Assembly (NCBI GenBank): GCA_016711925.1
Contig: JADJSA010000002.1
Location: forward strand, 186,001 to 250,000
Length of the DNA stretch: 64,000 nucleotides
Direction of reading: 5' to 3'
Origin: Candidatus Methylophosphatis haderslevensis
GTDB lineage: Bacteria > Pseudomonadota > Gammaproteobacteria > Burkholderiales > Rhodocyclaceae
A program made the position numbers and the translations under genes. This document shows positions 7,968 through 17,142 of the stretch, one piece after another (position 1 is the first letter of the stretch; each line of letters opens with the position of its first letter). The notes beneath the pieces are model-generated. The model had not been told where the DNA came from. It searched no databases and worked only from the letters and a program-made list of their open reading frames with translations.

Positions 7968-8423
7968 GTGGGCACGCCCGCGAATCCGGTCGCCGCGGCG
8001 GCCCTTCCCAACGCCACGCTGTTCCGCAGGTTGGCCAGCATGCTCTACGAGAGCCTGCTGCTCCTGGGCGTGTGGGCCGCCCTGTTCTTCGTTCCGCATC
8101 TGGTCATCGGCGTGCTGTGGCAGCGTGTCGCGCCGCCGGCGGTGCTCGCTGCCCACCTGATACTTGCGTTCGGCCTTTACTTCGTCTGGCTGTGGCGCCG
8201 GGCCGGTCAAACGCTCGCGATGCAGACCTGGCGGCTCAAGCTGGTCGACACCGCCACCGGCACCACGCCCACGCTGGGGCGAGCCCTCGCGCGCTATCTG
8301 CTTTGTTGGCCGTCGCTGCTGTTCTTCGGTGCCGGACTGCTGTGGAGCCTGTTCGACCGCGACCGCCAGTTCCTGCACGACCGCCTGGCCGGCACGCGCA
8401 TCGTCCAGCTTCCTCGCGCGTGA
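7968..8423 (+). CDS. RDD family membrane protein
   Basis: A 151-residue integral membrane protein with the RDD pattern: LFRRLASMLYESLLLLGVWAAL (arginine then acidic residue in helix 1), a second helix LAAHLILAFGLYFVWLW, the TLAMQTWRLKLVD loop, and FDRDRQFLHDRLAGTRIV at the C terminus. GTG at 7968 is the start, six bases after the DUF3106 stop. RDD proteins are thought to be transporters or assembly factors; no substrate can be named. It ends convergent to lptG, 14 bp away. Confidence 0.85.
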   Translation: MGTPANPVAAAALPNATLFRRLASMLYESLLLLGVWAALFFVPHLVIGVLWQRVAPPAVLAAHLILAFGLYFVWLWRRAGQTLAMQTWRLKLVDTATGTTPTLGRALARYLLCWPSLLFFGAGLLWSLFDRDRQFLHDRLAGTRIVQLPRA

Positions 8424-8437
8424 CTGCGCGGCGTTCG

Positions 8438-9510
8438 CTAGCGCCGCTCCACCCACCACAGCATCATCGCCGCAGTCGCCAGGAACGCCAGACTGGGTGT
8501 CAGTGCCGCCACCACCGGCGGCCAGCCGTTGATCACACCGAGGTTGGAGAACAAGCCGTTGAGCGCGTGAAAGCCGATGCCGATCATGATGCCGGCGAAC
8601 ACCTTCAGGCTGACCGCGCCCATGCGATCGTGCATGTAGGCGAACGGCACCGCCAGCGCCATCATCACCAGCGAGGCCAGCGGATAGATCAGCTTTTTCC
8701 ATACCGCGATTTCATAGCGCTCGGTTCGTTGCTGGTTCTCCGACAGGTGATGAATGTAGGTGTTCAGGTTGGACAGCGACATCCGCTCCGGCGCCACCAG
8801 CAGCACCGACAGCACTTCAGGCGACAGCGTCGATTTCCACAGCCGTTCGGGCAACGGGTCACGGCGGTGCGGTCGCCGAGAAAGGATGTCTGCACCACCT
8901 CGGTCAGCCGCCAACTGTCGGGCCGCACGAAACGGCCTTCCTCGGCTTCGCTGATCGATTTCAGCACCCATTTGTCGTCGAACTCGTACATCCGGATGCC
9001 GCGCAGCGTGGTGTCGGGCAACACCGTCCTGACGTTGAGGAACACCTTTTCGTCGCGCACCCACAGCCCGGAGCGGAACTCCTGCGCCACCACCGAGCTG
9101 GTCGCGGACAGCCGCAGTTGCTGCGCCGCGCGTTCGGACGGCGGCAGCACGACTTCGCCGAACAGGAAAGTCAGCACCACGAACGCGATGCCGATCTGCC
9201 CCAGCGTGCCGAGCAGCGAGCCGGTGGCCATGCCCGAAGCACGCAGCACCGTGATCTCGGAATGGCGCGCCAGCAGCGTCAGCGCGTAGAGCGTGCCGAT
9301 CAGCACGGCGATCGGAAACAATTCGTACACCCGGCCCGGCAGCGTGAGCAGCACATACAGCAGCGCATGGTGAATCTTGTAACCGCCGCGGCCGATGTCG
9401 TCGATCTCCGCCATCAGGTCGAAGAACGCGAACAACGCCAGGAACGCCACCATCACGAACAGCACCGAGAGGTAGATCTCCTTCGCCAGATAGCGCTGAT
9501 AGACCTTCAT
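8438..9510 (-). pseudogene. lptG: LPS export ABC transporter permease LptG, with single-base frameshift
   Basis: LptG and LptF form the inner-membrane permease of the Lpt bridge that lifts LPS to the outer membrane. The start MKVYQRYLAKEIYLSVLFV overlaps the lptF stop (ATGA). Membrane helices, LFDLMAEIDDIGRGGY and the periplasmic jellyroll are normal up to SFLGDRTAVTR. From there the frame runs out at 8764, while the rest (PERLWKSTLSPEVLS through the C-terminal helices to VERR) continues in another frame. One base appears to be missing at about 8854/8855. LptG is essential in most Gram-negatives, so a sequencing or assembly error is more likely than true loss. Confidence 0.9.
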
Positions 9511-10586
9511 CGGCGCATCCTGAACCAGGCATACACCGCGATGCGTTGCCAGAACAGCACCAGCAGCAGCAGCACCATCACCGCGTGCACCGCAACCAGT
9601 CCGACCGCGAACGACACTTTGCCCTGCGCCACCATGGCCTGCGCGATGCTGGTCAGATTGGAGTAGGTGACGTAGATCAGCAGCGCGAGAATCAGGTTCA
9701 TGCTGCGTCCCGCGCGCGGATTGACGAACGACAGCGGAATCGCCAGCAGCGCGAGCACCAGCGCCGACAGCGGCAGACCGATGCGCCACACCACTTCGCC
9801 GAGGTTGGCCAGCGTCGGCTCGCGCAGCAAGCGGTGCAGGCGCGTGGTTTTGGGCGAGGCGGTGATGTCCGGCGCCTCTTTCTGTTCGATGCGGATCGCA
9901 TAGCGGGAGAATTCGCTCTCGCGGTAGTCGGGGGTGCCGGCGACGCCCTCGTAGCGGCGGCCGCTGAGCAGCACCAGGAAGCGATCGCCGTTGGGCGCGG
10001 CCTCGGTGAAACCTTCCGCCGCCACCATCACGCCGAGCCGGCCGTGCTGCACCGAACTGACGAACACGTTCTTCACCCGCGACGCGTCCTCGGCGATGGC
10101 CTCGACGAAAAACACCCGCTCGGCATTGGACGACTCGCGGAAGTTGCCCGGCGACACCTGCGAGACGTCGTCGCGCGAGGCAAGCTTCTCGCGCAGTTCG
10201 GCGCTCTTCTGCAGCGCCCAGGGCGACAGAAACAGCGACAGCAGTGCCACCACGAACACGATCGGCAGCGCGAAACGCAGCACCGGCGAAATCCACGCCG
10301 TCAGCGGCAGGCCCGCGGAGAACCACACCATCATTTCCGAATCGCGGTAGCAGCGCGACAGCGTGAGCAGGATCGAAACGAACACCGTCAGAGACAGCAC
10401 CACCGGCATGTAGTTGAGCGCCCCGAACCCGAGCAGCGCCAGCACGCCTTCCGAGGCCAGCTTGCCGCCGGCCGCCTGGCCGAGCAGCCGGATCAGCTGC
10501 GTGGTGATCAGGATCGCGAACAGCGCAACGAAGACGCCCGCCGCCGTATTGGAGAACTCGCGCTGGACCGAACGCTTGAAGATCAT
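9507..10586 (-). CDS. lptF: LPS export ABC transporter permease LptF
   Basis: Partner of LptG in the LptB2FG complex. The 359-residue protein starts MIFKRSVQREFSNTAAGVFVALFAI (ATG 10584-10586); the frame extends upstream but that part is not family-like. Three N-terminal membrane helices, a periplasmic beta-jellyroll (about residues 130-265, including FFVEAIAEDASRVKNVFV) and three C-terminal helices match the YjgP/YjgQ family. It ends with a four-base overlap into lptG. The gene is divergent from pepA, as in many proteobacteria. Confidence 0.96.
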   Translation of the reverse strand: MIFKRSVQREFSNTAAGVFVALFAILITTQLIRLLGQAAGGKLASEGVLALLGFGALNYMPVVLSLTVFVSILLTLSRCYRDSEMMVWFSAGLPLTAWISPVLRFALPIVFVVALLSLFLSPWALQKSAELREKLASRDDVSQVSPGNFRESSNAERVFFVEAIAEDASRVKNVFVSSVQHGRLGVMVAAEGFTEAAPNGDRFLVLLSGRRYEGVAGTPDYRESEFSRYAIRIEQKEAPDITASPKTTRLHRLLREPTLANLGEVVWRIGLPLSALVLALLAIPLSFVNPRAGRSMNLILALLIYVTYSNLTSIAQAMVAQGKVSFAVGLVAVHAVMVLLLLVLFWQRIAVYAWFRMRR

Positions 10587-10664
10587 GGACTGATACGGTT
10601 GGGGCGGCTTGAATTGGCGGGGCGCGTGTCGGGCGAACTTTGGCGAACGCGGCAACCGTGTTTT

Positions 10665-10693
10665 TTGACGCGGCGCAGGAGAATGGCGATAAT
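10665..10693 (+). promoter_or_regulatory. sigma-70 promoter of pepA
   Basis: TTGACG (10665-10670), spacer of exactly 17 bp, GATAAT (10688-10693), 42 bp upstream of the pepA GTG. It lies in the divergent lptF/pepA region. Confidence 0.65.
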
Positions 10694-10735
10694 CGCCGCA
10701 ATCCAGCAACCACGCGGATTTTCAAGGAGCAGCGA

Positions 10736-12235
10736 GTGGAATTTAGCATAAAAGCCGGCACCCCGGAGAAGCTCAGGAGCGGCTGCATTGCGCTCGGCGT
10801 AATCGATGCGAAAGGGCTCACGCCGGCCGCCGCCGCCATCGACAAGGCCTCCAACGGCTACCTGACGGAAATCCTGCGCCGCGGCGACCTCGAACCCAAG
10901 GCCGGTTCGACGCTGATGCTGCACAACGTACCCGGCACCGCATGCGAGCGCATCCTGCTGGTGTCGCTGGGCAAGCAGGCCGAGTTCTCCGACAAGAATT
11001 TCCGCTCGACCGTCGGCGCTGCCGCGAAGGCGTTCGCCACCTGCGGCAGCAAGGACGCAACGCTGTGCCTGCTCGACCAGGCCGTTCCCGGGCGCGATGC
11101 GCGCTGGCGCGGCCGCCAGGCGGCGATGCTGCTGGCCGACTCGGCCTACCGCTACGAAACCACCAAAGCGAAGAAGGACGATGCGCCGCGACGCGGCCCG
11201 TCCAAGATCACGCTGCTGCTCGCCGATCAGGCGGACGTTGCCGGCGTCCAGGCCGGCGCCGTCCAGGGCAAGGCCATCGCCGGCGGCATGGCGCTCGCCA
11301 AGGAACTGGGCAACCTGCCGGCCAACATCTGCACGCCGACCTACCTCGCCCAGCAGGCCAAGGCGCTCGGCAAGGCGCACAAGCTCAAGGTCGACGTGCT
11401 CGAGCGCGCGCAGATGGAAAAGCTCGGCATGGGCTCGCTGCTTTCCGTGGCGGCCGGCTCGGCCCAGCCGCCCAAGTTCATCGTCATGAAATACGACGGT
11501 GCGCCGAAGAAGGGCGCCAGGCCGGTGGTGCTGGTCGGCAAGGGCATCACCTTCGATACCGGCGGCATTTCGATCAAGCCGGCGGCCGAAATGGACGAGA
11601 TGAAGTACGACATGTGCGGCGCGGCCAGCGTCTTCGGCACCCTGAAGGCGGTGGCCACCCTCGGCCTGCCGCTCAACGTGATCGGCCTGGTGCCGACCAC
11701 CGAGAACATGCCGGGCGGACGCGCCACCAAGCCGGGCGACATCGTCACCTCGATGTCGGGCCAGACCATCGAGATCCTCAACACCGACGCCGAAGGCCGG
11801 CTGATCCTGTGCGACGCGCTGACGTATGCCGAACGCTTCGAGCCAGATTGCGTGATCGACATCGCCACGCTTACCGGTGCGTGCATCATCGCGCTCGGCG
11901 CGATTCCCTCCGGCCTGCTGGCCAATGACGACGAACTGGCCGCCGAGTTGCTGGCGCGCGGCCAGGAATCGGGCGACCGCGCCTGGCAACTGCCGCTGTG
12001 GGACGACTACCAGGAGATGCTGAAGAGCAACTTCGCCGACATCCCGAACATCGGCAGCAAGGGCGCGGGCACCATCACCGCCGCCTGCTTCCTGGCCCGT
12101 TTCACCGCCAAGTACAAGTGGGCGCACCTGGACATCGCCGGCACGGCCTGGAAGTCCGGCGGCGACAAGGGCGCCACCGGCCGCCCGGTGCCGCTGCTCG
12201 CGCAATTCCTGCTCGGGCGCGCGAAGGCGGCATGA
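10736..12235 (+). CDS. pepA: leucyl aminopeptidase (M17)
   Basis: Cytosolic hexameric, two-metal aminopeptidase that trims N-terminal residues; in some bacteria it also binds DNA. The 499 residues show the M17 signature NTDAEGRLILCDAL, and VGKGITFDTGGISIKP carries the metal-binding lysine and aspartate; KYDMCGAA follows. GTG at 10736 is chosen because AAGGAGC sits seven bases ahead and the family usually begins with (M)EFSIKAG; the frame extends 32 codons further up without support. It heads pepA-holC-octad protein-valS; its stop overlaps the holC start. Confidence 0.97.
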   Translation: MEFSIKAGTPEKLRSGCIALGVIDAKGLTPAAAAIDKASNGYLTEILRRGDLEPKAGSTLMLHNVPGTACERILLVSLGKQAEFSDKNFRSTVGAAAKAFATCGSKDATLCLLDQAVPGRDARWRGRQAAMLLADSAYRYETTKAKKDDAPRRGPSKITLLLADQADVAGVQAGAVQGKAIAGGMALAKELGNLPANICTPTYLAQQAKALGKAHKLKVDVLERAQMEKLGMGSLLSVAAGSAQPPKFIVMKYDGAPKKGARPVVLVGKGITFDTGGISIKPAAEMDEMKYDMCGAASVFGTLKAVATLGLPLNVIGLVPTTENMPGGRATKPGDIVTSMSGQTIEILNTDAEGRLILCDALTYAERFEPDCVIDIATLTGACIIALGAIPSGLLANDDELAAELLARGQESGDRAWQLPLWDDYQEMLKSNFADIPNIGSKGAGTITAACFLARFTAKYKWAHLDIAGTAWKSGGDKGATGRPVPLLAQFLLGRAKAA

Positions 12236-12675
12236 CGAAGATCGAGTTCCACCACAACGCACCCGACAAGTTCGCCGCCGCCGCGCGGCTGATCGGCGCC
12301 GCGGTTGCGGATGGCGCGCGGGTGCTGGTGTTCGCGCCCCAACGCGATGTCGCACAACGCATCGACCACGTGCTGTGGACCCACGGCGCGCTGTCCTTCG
12401 TGCCGCATGTCGGCGCCGATTCGCCGCTCGCCGCCGAAACGCCGGTGGTGATCGCCGGCACGCTCGACCATCCGGCGGCGGCCGATCACAACCAGGTGCT
12501 GGTCAATCTCGATGGCGAGTTGCCGCCCGCGTTTGCGCGTTTCGAGCGGCTGATCGAAATCGTCGGCACCGATGATGCCGACCGGCTGCCGGCGCGCGGC
12601 CGCTTTCGTTTCTACCGCGACCGCGGCTATCCGCTGACCGCCAGCGATCTTGCCGCAGCCGACGCCAACTCGTAA
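12232..12675 (+). CDS. holC: DNA polymerase III chi subunit
   Basis: HolC links the clamp loader to single-stranded DNA-binding protein during replication. The 147-residue protein shows the family pattern: IEFHHNAPDKFAAAARLI, ARVLVFAPQRDVAQRIDHVLWT, FVPHV near residue 60 and LVNLDGELPPAFARFERLIEIV. It starts within the pepA stop codon (ATGA), the usual pepA-holC-valS order of proteobacteria. Confidence 0.93.
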   Translation: MTKIEFHHNAPDKFAAAARLIGAAVADGARVLVFAPQRDVAQRIDHVLWTHGALSFVPHVGADSPLAAETPVVIAGTLDHPAAADHNQVLVNLDGELPPAFARFERLIEIVGTDDADRLPARGRFRFYRDRGYPLTASDLAAADANS

Positions 12676-12688
12676 CGCAGGTGAGGCC

Positions 12689-13657
12689 ATGACTGACGTC
12701 CTCGGACAAGCCGACGCCCTGATCCGCCGCCACCGCAGCTTCGTGGCCAGCCCGACCCAGCGCAAGCAGGCGGACGAACTGCCGGTGCTGACCGAGGTGG
12801 TCGATCTGCCGCCGGCCGCCGGCAGCCCCGACTCGGCATTGCTCGAGGCGCAGGTGGCGCTGCGGGTCGAGGAACTGCTGCCCTCGCGGGTCGAGCAGCG
12901 CATTGCCGAACTGCTGCCGCAGCGGCTGGAAGCGGCGCTGGCCGCGCGGCTCGCCGAGGAGCTGCCGCAGCGCATCGAGGATGCGTTGCCCGAGCGCCTG
13001 GCCGAGGCGATGAGCGATCAGATCGAGGCGGTGCTGCCCGAGCATGTCGAGCGGCGGGTAAAGGAGTTGCTGCCGCGGCGGGTCGAAGAAGCGCTGACAC
13101 GCGAACTGGCCGAGCGGCTGCCGCTGGAAATCGAGGCCGCGCTGCCACTGCGCATCGAGCAACGCATGGCCGAGGCGCTGCCGCAGCGCCTGGAGCAGGC
13201 GCTGCCGGTGCGGCTGGCGGCGGTGTTGCCGCAAGCGGTCGAGGACGCGTTGCCGCAGCGCCTGGCCGAAGTTCTCCCGGCGGAAGTGGAAGCCGCACTT
13301 CCCGCGCGGCTGGCACAAGTTCTGCCGCAGCGGCTGGAGCAGATGCTGCCCGAGCGCATCGAGGCGGCGCTGCGCGAGCGGCTCGACAGCGCGGTGCGCG
13401 AGCGCTTCGGCGCCGAACTGCAAAAGCACCTCACCGCGCTGCAGCCCTCGCTGATGCAGTCGATCGAAAGCTGGGTCGAATCCGAGTTGCCGCAAGTCGT
13501 CTCGCGCGAACTCGACGCGCTGACCGACCGCATAACCGCGGGCACGCTGTCGCATCTGCGCGCCACGCTGCTGCCGCAACTGACGGTGCTGGTCGATTCC
13601 TCGTCGCTCGAAGAAGCCGCCACCGGCAACCCGTCGTCCGCAAGCCGCCCGCTCTGA
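12689..13657 (+). CDS. octad-repeat protein of unknown function between holC and valS
   Basis: I do not recognise a functional family. The 322 residues have three parts: an N-terminal region with LGQADALIRRHRSFVASP (1-25), a repeat region (about 56-240) and a C-terminal helical tail ending SSASRPL. The repeat is an eight-residue unit of consensus LPxRLExA; sixteen LP pairs occur, and their spacings are all multiples of four (mostly 8, some 12 or 16), exact octads from residue 164 to 220. The pattern predicts amphipathic helix with regular prolines, as in rod-like or surface-coating proteins. No signal peptide or membrane segment. A short region of similar N terminus between holC and valS is seen in relatives, in my recollection. 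ATG 12689 follows GTGAGG. Confidence 0.75.
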   Translation: MTDVLGQADALIRRHRSFVASPTQRKQADELPVLTEVVDLPPAAGSPDSALLEAQVALRVEELLPSRVEQRIAELLPQRLEAALAARLAEELPQRIEDALPERLAEAMSDQIEAVLPEHVERRVKELLPRRVEEALTRELAERLPLEIEAALPLRIEQRMAEALPQRLEQALPVRLAAVLPQAVEDALPQRLAEVLPAEVEAALPARLAQVLPQRLEQMLPERIEAALRERLDSAVRERFGAELQKHLTALQPSLMQSIESWVESELPQVVSRELDALTDRITAGTLSHLRATLLPQLTVLVDSSSLEEAATGNPSSASRPL

Positions 13658-13664
13658 TCGGGCC

Positions 13665-13770
13665 GGCGCGGCATCCGGCTTGCCGGGCAAGCATGCCTGT
13701 GAGCCGCATGGAATGGACTTCTCCGGCCTGCCTGCCCGGAAACCCGCATGGATACTGGCTCGCAGGCCGC
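13665..13770. repeat. intergenic repeat element, copy A
   Basis: Contains AGCCGCATGGAATGG (13702-13716), two mismatches from the 15-bp core AGCCGCATGGATAGG, then a further CCCGCATGGATAC near 13743. Bases between the octad-repeat gene and valS show the same pattern of CATG-centred arms as copies B, C and D. Confidence 0.5.
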
Positions 13771-13830
13771 CTACTCGCGCTGGAGCCGTAAGCGTCGCGC
13801 CGGGCGCCAATCTCGCTGCGCTGCCGCACG

Positions 13831-13836
13831 TATAAT
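13831..13836 (+). promoter_or_regulatory. -10 box of probable valS promoter
   Basis: TATAAT at 13831-13836, 27 bp before the valS ATG. The -35 region at the right distance (13808-13813, CAATCT) is weak, so activation or an extended element may be needed. Confidence 0.45.
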
Positions 13837-13862
13837 CGTTTCCTTTTTCCGCGCCCTTCACG

Positions 13863-16793
13863 ATGGAACTCGCCAAGAGCTTCGAACCGGCCGACATCGA
13901 GCGCCGCTGGTACCCCGAGTGGGAATCGCGCGGCTATTTCGCCGCCGGCCTCGACACCGCCAAGACCGACAACTTCTGCATCCTGCTGCCGCCGCCCAAT
14001 GTCACCGGCACGCTGCACATGGGCCACGGCTTCAACCAGACGCTGATGGACGCGCTGACCCGCTATCACCGCATGCGCGGCGCCAACACGCTGTGGCAGC
14101 CGGGCACCGACCACGCCGGCATCGCCACGCAGATCGTGGTCGAGCGCCAGCTCGATGCGCAGGGCATCTCGCGCCACGATCTCGGCCGCGACAAGTTCAT
14201 CGAAAAAGTGTGGGAGTGGAAGGAGTTCTCCGGCTCGACCATCACGCGCCAGATGCGCCGCCTCGGCACCTCGCCCGACTGGACGCGCGAGCGCTTCACG
14301 ATGGACGCGGGCCTCTCGAAGATCGTCACCGAGACCTTCGTGCGGCTGTACAACGAGGGCCTGATCTACCGCGGCAAGCGGCTGGTGAACTGGGACCCGA
14401 AACTGCTCACCGCCGTCTCCGACCTCGAAGTGGTGCAGGAAGAGGAAGACGGCTTCCTCTGGCATATCCGCTATCCGCTGGCCGATGGTTCGGGTTCGCT
14501 CACCGTTGCGACCACGCGCCCGGAAACCATGCTCGGCGATACCGCGGTGATGGTGCATCCGGAAGACGAGCGCTACGCGCACCTGATCGGCAAGACGGTC
14601 AAGCTGCCGCTGACCGAACGCGAGATCCCGATCATCGCCGACACCTATGTCGACCGCGAGTTCGGCACCGGCGTGGTCAAGGTGACGCCGGCGCATGACT
14701 TCAACGACTATGCGGTCGGGCTGCGGCACAAGCTGCCGATGATAAATGTATTGACGCTGGACGGCCGAATCATCGGAGACGACATTGGGGCGTCGGGAGA
14801 GCGTGGGCTTGAATACGTAGCAACTCTTCCATCGGGCGGCAAAGTTGCCGCAGGGGATCAGCCCTTGGCCCGGCACATTGGAATCCCGAAAAAGTATCAG
14901 GGCCTCGACCGCTTCGATGCACGCAAAGCCATCGTCGCCGATCTGGAGGCGCTCGGCCTGCTCGAGAAGACCGACAAGCACAAGCTCAAGGTGCCGCGCG
15001 GCGACCGCACCCATGCGGTGATCGAGCCGATGCTCACCGACCAGTGGTTCGTCGCCATGACGAAGCCGGGCAAGGATGGCAAGAGCATCACCGCGCAGGC
15101 GCTGGAAGTCGTCGCCAGCGGCGAGGTGCGCTTTCACCCCGAGAACTGGGTGAACACTTACAACCAGTGGCTCAACAACATCGTGGACTGGTGCATTTCG
15201 CGCCAGTTGTGGTGGGGACACCAGATTCCGGCGTGGTACGACGCGGCCGGGAACTACTACGTCGCGCATGACGAGGCCGAGGCGCGCGCACAGGCGGCCG
15301 CCAAGGGCTACACCGGCGCGCTGACACGTGACCCGGACGTGCTCGACACCTGGTATTCCTCCGCCCTGTGGCCGTTCTCGACGCTGGACTGGACACCGGA
15401 ATGGCCGGCCAAATCAAACCCGGCGCTCGATCTGTATCTGCCGTCGACCGTTCTGGTCACCGGCTTCGACATCATCTTCTTCTGGGTGGCGCGCATGGTG
15501 ATGATGACCAGGCACATCACCGGCAGGATTCCGTTCCGCGACGTCTATGTGCACGGCCTGATCCGCGACGCGGAAGGCCAGAAGATGTCGAAGTCCAAGG
15601 GCAACGTGCTCGACCCGATCGACCTGATCGACGGCATCGACGTCGATGCGCTGGTGGCCAAGCGCACTACCGGCCTGATGAATCCGCGCGACGCCGGCAA
15701 GATCGAGAAGCGCACCCGCAGGGAGTACCCTAACGGCATTCCGGCGTTCGGCACCGATGCGCTGCGCTTCACCTTCGCCAGTCTCGCCTCGCCCGGCCGC
15801 GACATCAAGTTCGACATGCAGCGCTGCGAGGGCTATCGCAACTTCTGCAACAAGCTGTGGAACGCCACGCGCTTCGTGCTGATGAACTGCGAGGGCAAGG
15901 ATTGCGGCATGCAGACGTGCAATCACGACTGCGGCCCCGAGGGTCCGTTGCACTTCCAGTCGCCCGACCTGTGGATCGTCAACGAGCTGCAGCGCGTCGA
16001 GGCGGACGTGGAAAAGCACTTCGCCGAATACCGCTTCGACCTCGCCGCGCATGCGATCTACCGCTTCGTCTGGGACGAGTATTGCGACTGGTATGTCGAA
16101 CTCGCCAAGGTGCAGTTGCAGAGCGGCACGCCCGGCCAGCAGCGCGCCACGCGACGCACGCTGCTGCGCGTGCTCGAAGCCGTGCTGCGCCTCGCGCACC
16201 CGCTGATTCCGTTCATCACCGAGGAACTGTGGCAGACGGTGGCCCCGCTCGCCGAGCGCAAGGTGGCCGAGTCGATCATGCTGGCGCCCTATCCGCGGGC
16301 GGATCTGGCGAAGGTGGATGCGAAAGCCGATGCGTGGATGGCGCAACTGAAATCGATGATCGATGCCTGCCGCAGCCTGCGCGGCGAGATGCAGATCGGC
16401 CCGCAGCAGAAGGTGCCGCTGGTCGCCGCCGGCGATGCGGCCACCGTGCAGGGCTTCGCGCCCTATCTCGCGGCGCTGGCCAAGCTGACCGAGGTCACCG
16501 CGGTCGGCGAATCCTTACCCGATTCGGATGCGCCGGTGCAGATCGTCGGCGAGTTCCGCCTGATGCTGAAGATCGAGATCGACGTGGCCGCCGAGCGCGA
16601 ACGCATCGGCAAGGAGATCGCGCGCCATGAAGGCGAGATCGCCAAGGCGACCGCCAAGTTGGGCAATGCCAGTTTCGTGGACCGCGCGCCGCCCGCCGTG
16701 GTGGCGCAGGAGCGCGAGCGGCTGGCTAACTTCGAATCGACGCTGGTGAAGCTGCGCGCGCAACGGGATCGGCTGGGCCGGCCTTCTAACTAG
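13863..16793 (+). CDS. valS: valyl-tRNA synthetase
   Basis: Class I synthetase charging tRNA-Val. The 976 residues carry the HIGH motif in PPPNVTGTLHMGHGF (near residue 47), the editing domain (TTRPETMLGDTAV, ADTYVDREFGTGVVKVTPAHDFNDY), WWGHQIPAWY, and KMSKSKGNVLDP as the second signature. A C-terminal coiled-coil (RERIGKEIARHEGEI to the end) matches the family. Two oddities: codons about 14740-14890, coding GRIIGDDIGASGERG and onward, use many AT-ending or rare codons (ATA, GTA, CGA, GGA, CTT) unlike the flanks; and a Cys cluster C-x4-C-x4-C-x3-C at 15888-15932. Confidence 0.98.
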   Translation: MELAKSFEPADIERRWYPEWESRGYFAAGLDTAKTDNFCILLPPPNVTGTLHMGHGFNQTLMDALTRYHRMRGANTLWQPGTDHAGIATQIVVERQLDAQGISRHDLGRDKFIEKVWEWKEFSGSTITRQMRRLGTSPDWTRERFTMDAGLSKIVTETFVRLYNEGLIYRGKRLVNWDPKLLTAVSDLEVVQEEEDGFLWHIRYPLADGSGSLTVATTRPETMLGDTAVMVHPEDERYAHLIGKTVKLPLTEREIPIIADTYVDREFGTGVVKVTPAHDFNDYAVGLRHKLPMINVLTLDGRIIGDDIGASGERGLEYVATLPSGGKVAAGDQPLARHIGIPKKYQGLDRFDARKAIVADLEALGLLEKTDKHKLKVPRGDRTHAVIEPMLTDQWFVAMTKPGKDGKSITAQALEVVASGEVRFHPENWVNTYNQWLNNIVDWCISRQLWWGHQIPAWYDAAGNYYVAHDEAEARAQAAAKGYTGALTRDPDVLDTWYSSALWPFSTLDWTPEWPAKSNPALDLYLPSTVLVTGFDIIFFWVARMVMMTRHITGRIPFRDVYVHGLIRDAEGQKMSKSKGNVLDPIDLIDGIDVDALVAKRTTGLMNPRDAGKIEKRTRREYPNGIPAFGTDALRFTFASLASPGRDIKFDMQRCEGYRNFCNKLWNATRFVLMNCEGKDCGMQTCNHDCGPEGPLHFQSPDLWIVNELQRVEADVEKHFAEYRFDLAAHAIYRFVWDEYCDWYVELAKVQLQSGTPGQQRATRRTLLRVLEAVLRLAHPLIPFITEELWQTVAPLAERKVAESIMLAPYPRADLAKVDAKADAWMAQLKSMIDACRSLRGEMQIGPQQKVPLVAAGDAATVQGFAPYLAALAKLTEVTAVGESLPDSDAPVQIVGEFRLMLKIEIDVAAERERIGKEIARHEGEIAKATAKLGNASFVDRAPPAVVAQERERLANFESTLVKLRAQRDRLGRPSN

Positions 16794-16802
16794 CACCGGC
16801 CT

Positions 16803-16873
16803 GAAAGCCGCGCCAGCATTGGCTCTCCGGGCGGGCATGCCCGGAGATCGCCTATCCATGCGGCTCTCGGGGC
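16803..16873. repeat. intergenic repeat element, copy B
   Basis: Between the converging ends of valS and tusA. Contains the core CCTATCCATGCGGCT (16851-16865), the exact reverse complement of the core in copy D. The preceding part, GAAAGCCGCGCCAGCATTGG and CTCTCCGGGCGGGCATGCC, is closely similar to the same part of copy C. The CCGGGC/GCCCGG arms can form a hairpin. Confidence 0.65.
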
Positions 16874-16878
16874 AGCGG

Positions 16879-17106
16879 CTATTTGCGCCGCAGGTAAAAC
16901 TCGAATTCGTCGCCCTTGCTGTTCTCCGACAGCAGTTCGTTGCCGGTCTGGCGCGCGAAGTGCTGGAAATCCTTCACCGAGCCGGGATCGGTGGCGACGA
17001 TGCGCAGAATCTGCCCGGTTGTCATGGTGGCGAGCGCCTTCTTGGCGCGCAGGATCGGCAGCGGGCAGTTCAGGCCACGCGCGTCGAGTTCCTTGTCGGA
17101 TTGCAT
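16879..17106 (-). CDS. tusA: TusA/SirA-family sulfur carrier protein
   Basis: Small sulfur-relay protein of 75 residues with the family signature CPLPILRAKKAL; the cysteine carries persulfide sulfur, for 2-thiouridine tRNA modification in E. coli and for other sulfur transfers elsewhere. DPGSVKDFQHFARQTGNELL matches the conserved middle. It lies 36 bp downstream of the M48 protease gene on the same strand and probably shares its transcript. Confidence 0.9.
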   Translation of the reverse strand: MQSDKELDARGLNCPLPILRAKKALATMTTGQILRIVATDPGSVKDFQHFARQTGNELLSENSKGDEFEFYLRRK

Positions 17107-17142
17107 GCTTGCCTCTGCGGGTCGGATTAGGGATTGCGCATT

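Noticed and set aside
8764..8870. Programmed frameshifting in lptG
   Set aside because: No slippery heptamer or downstream pseudoknot is visible, and Lpt permeases are not known to use it; a one-base error explains the break.
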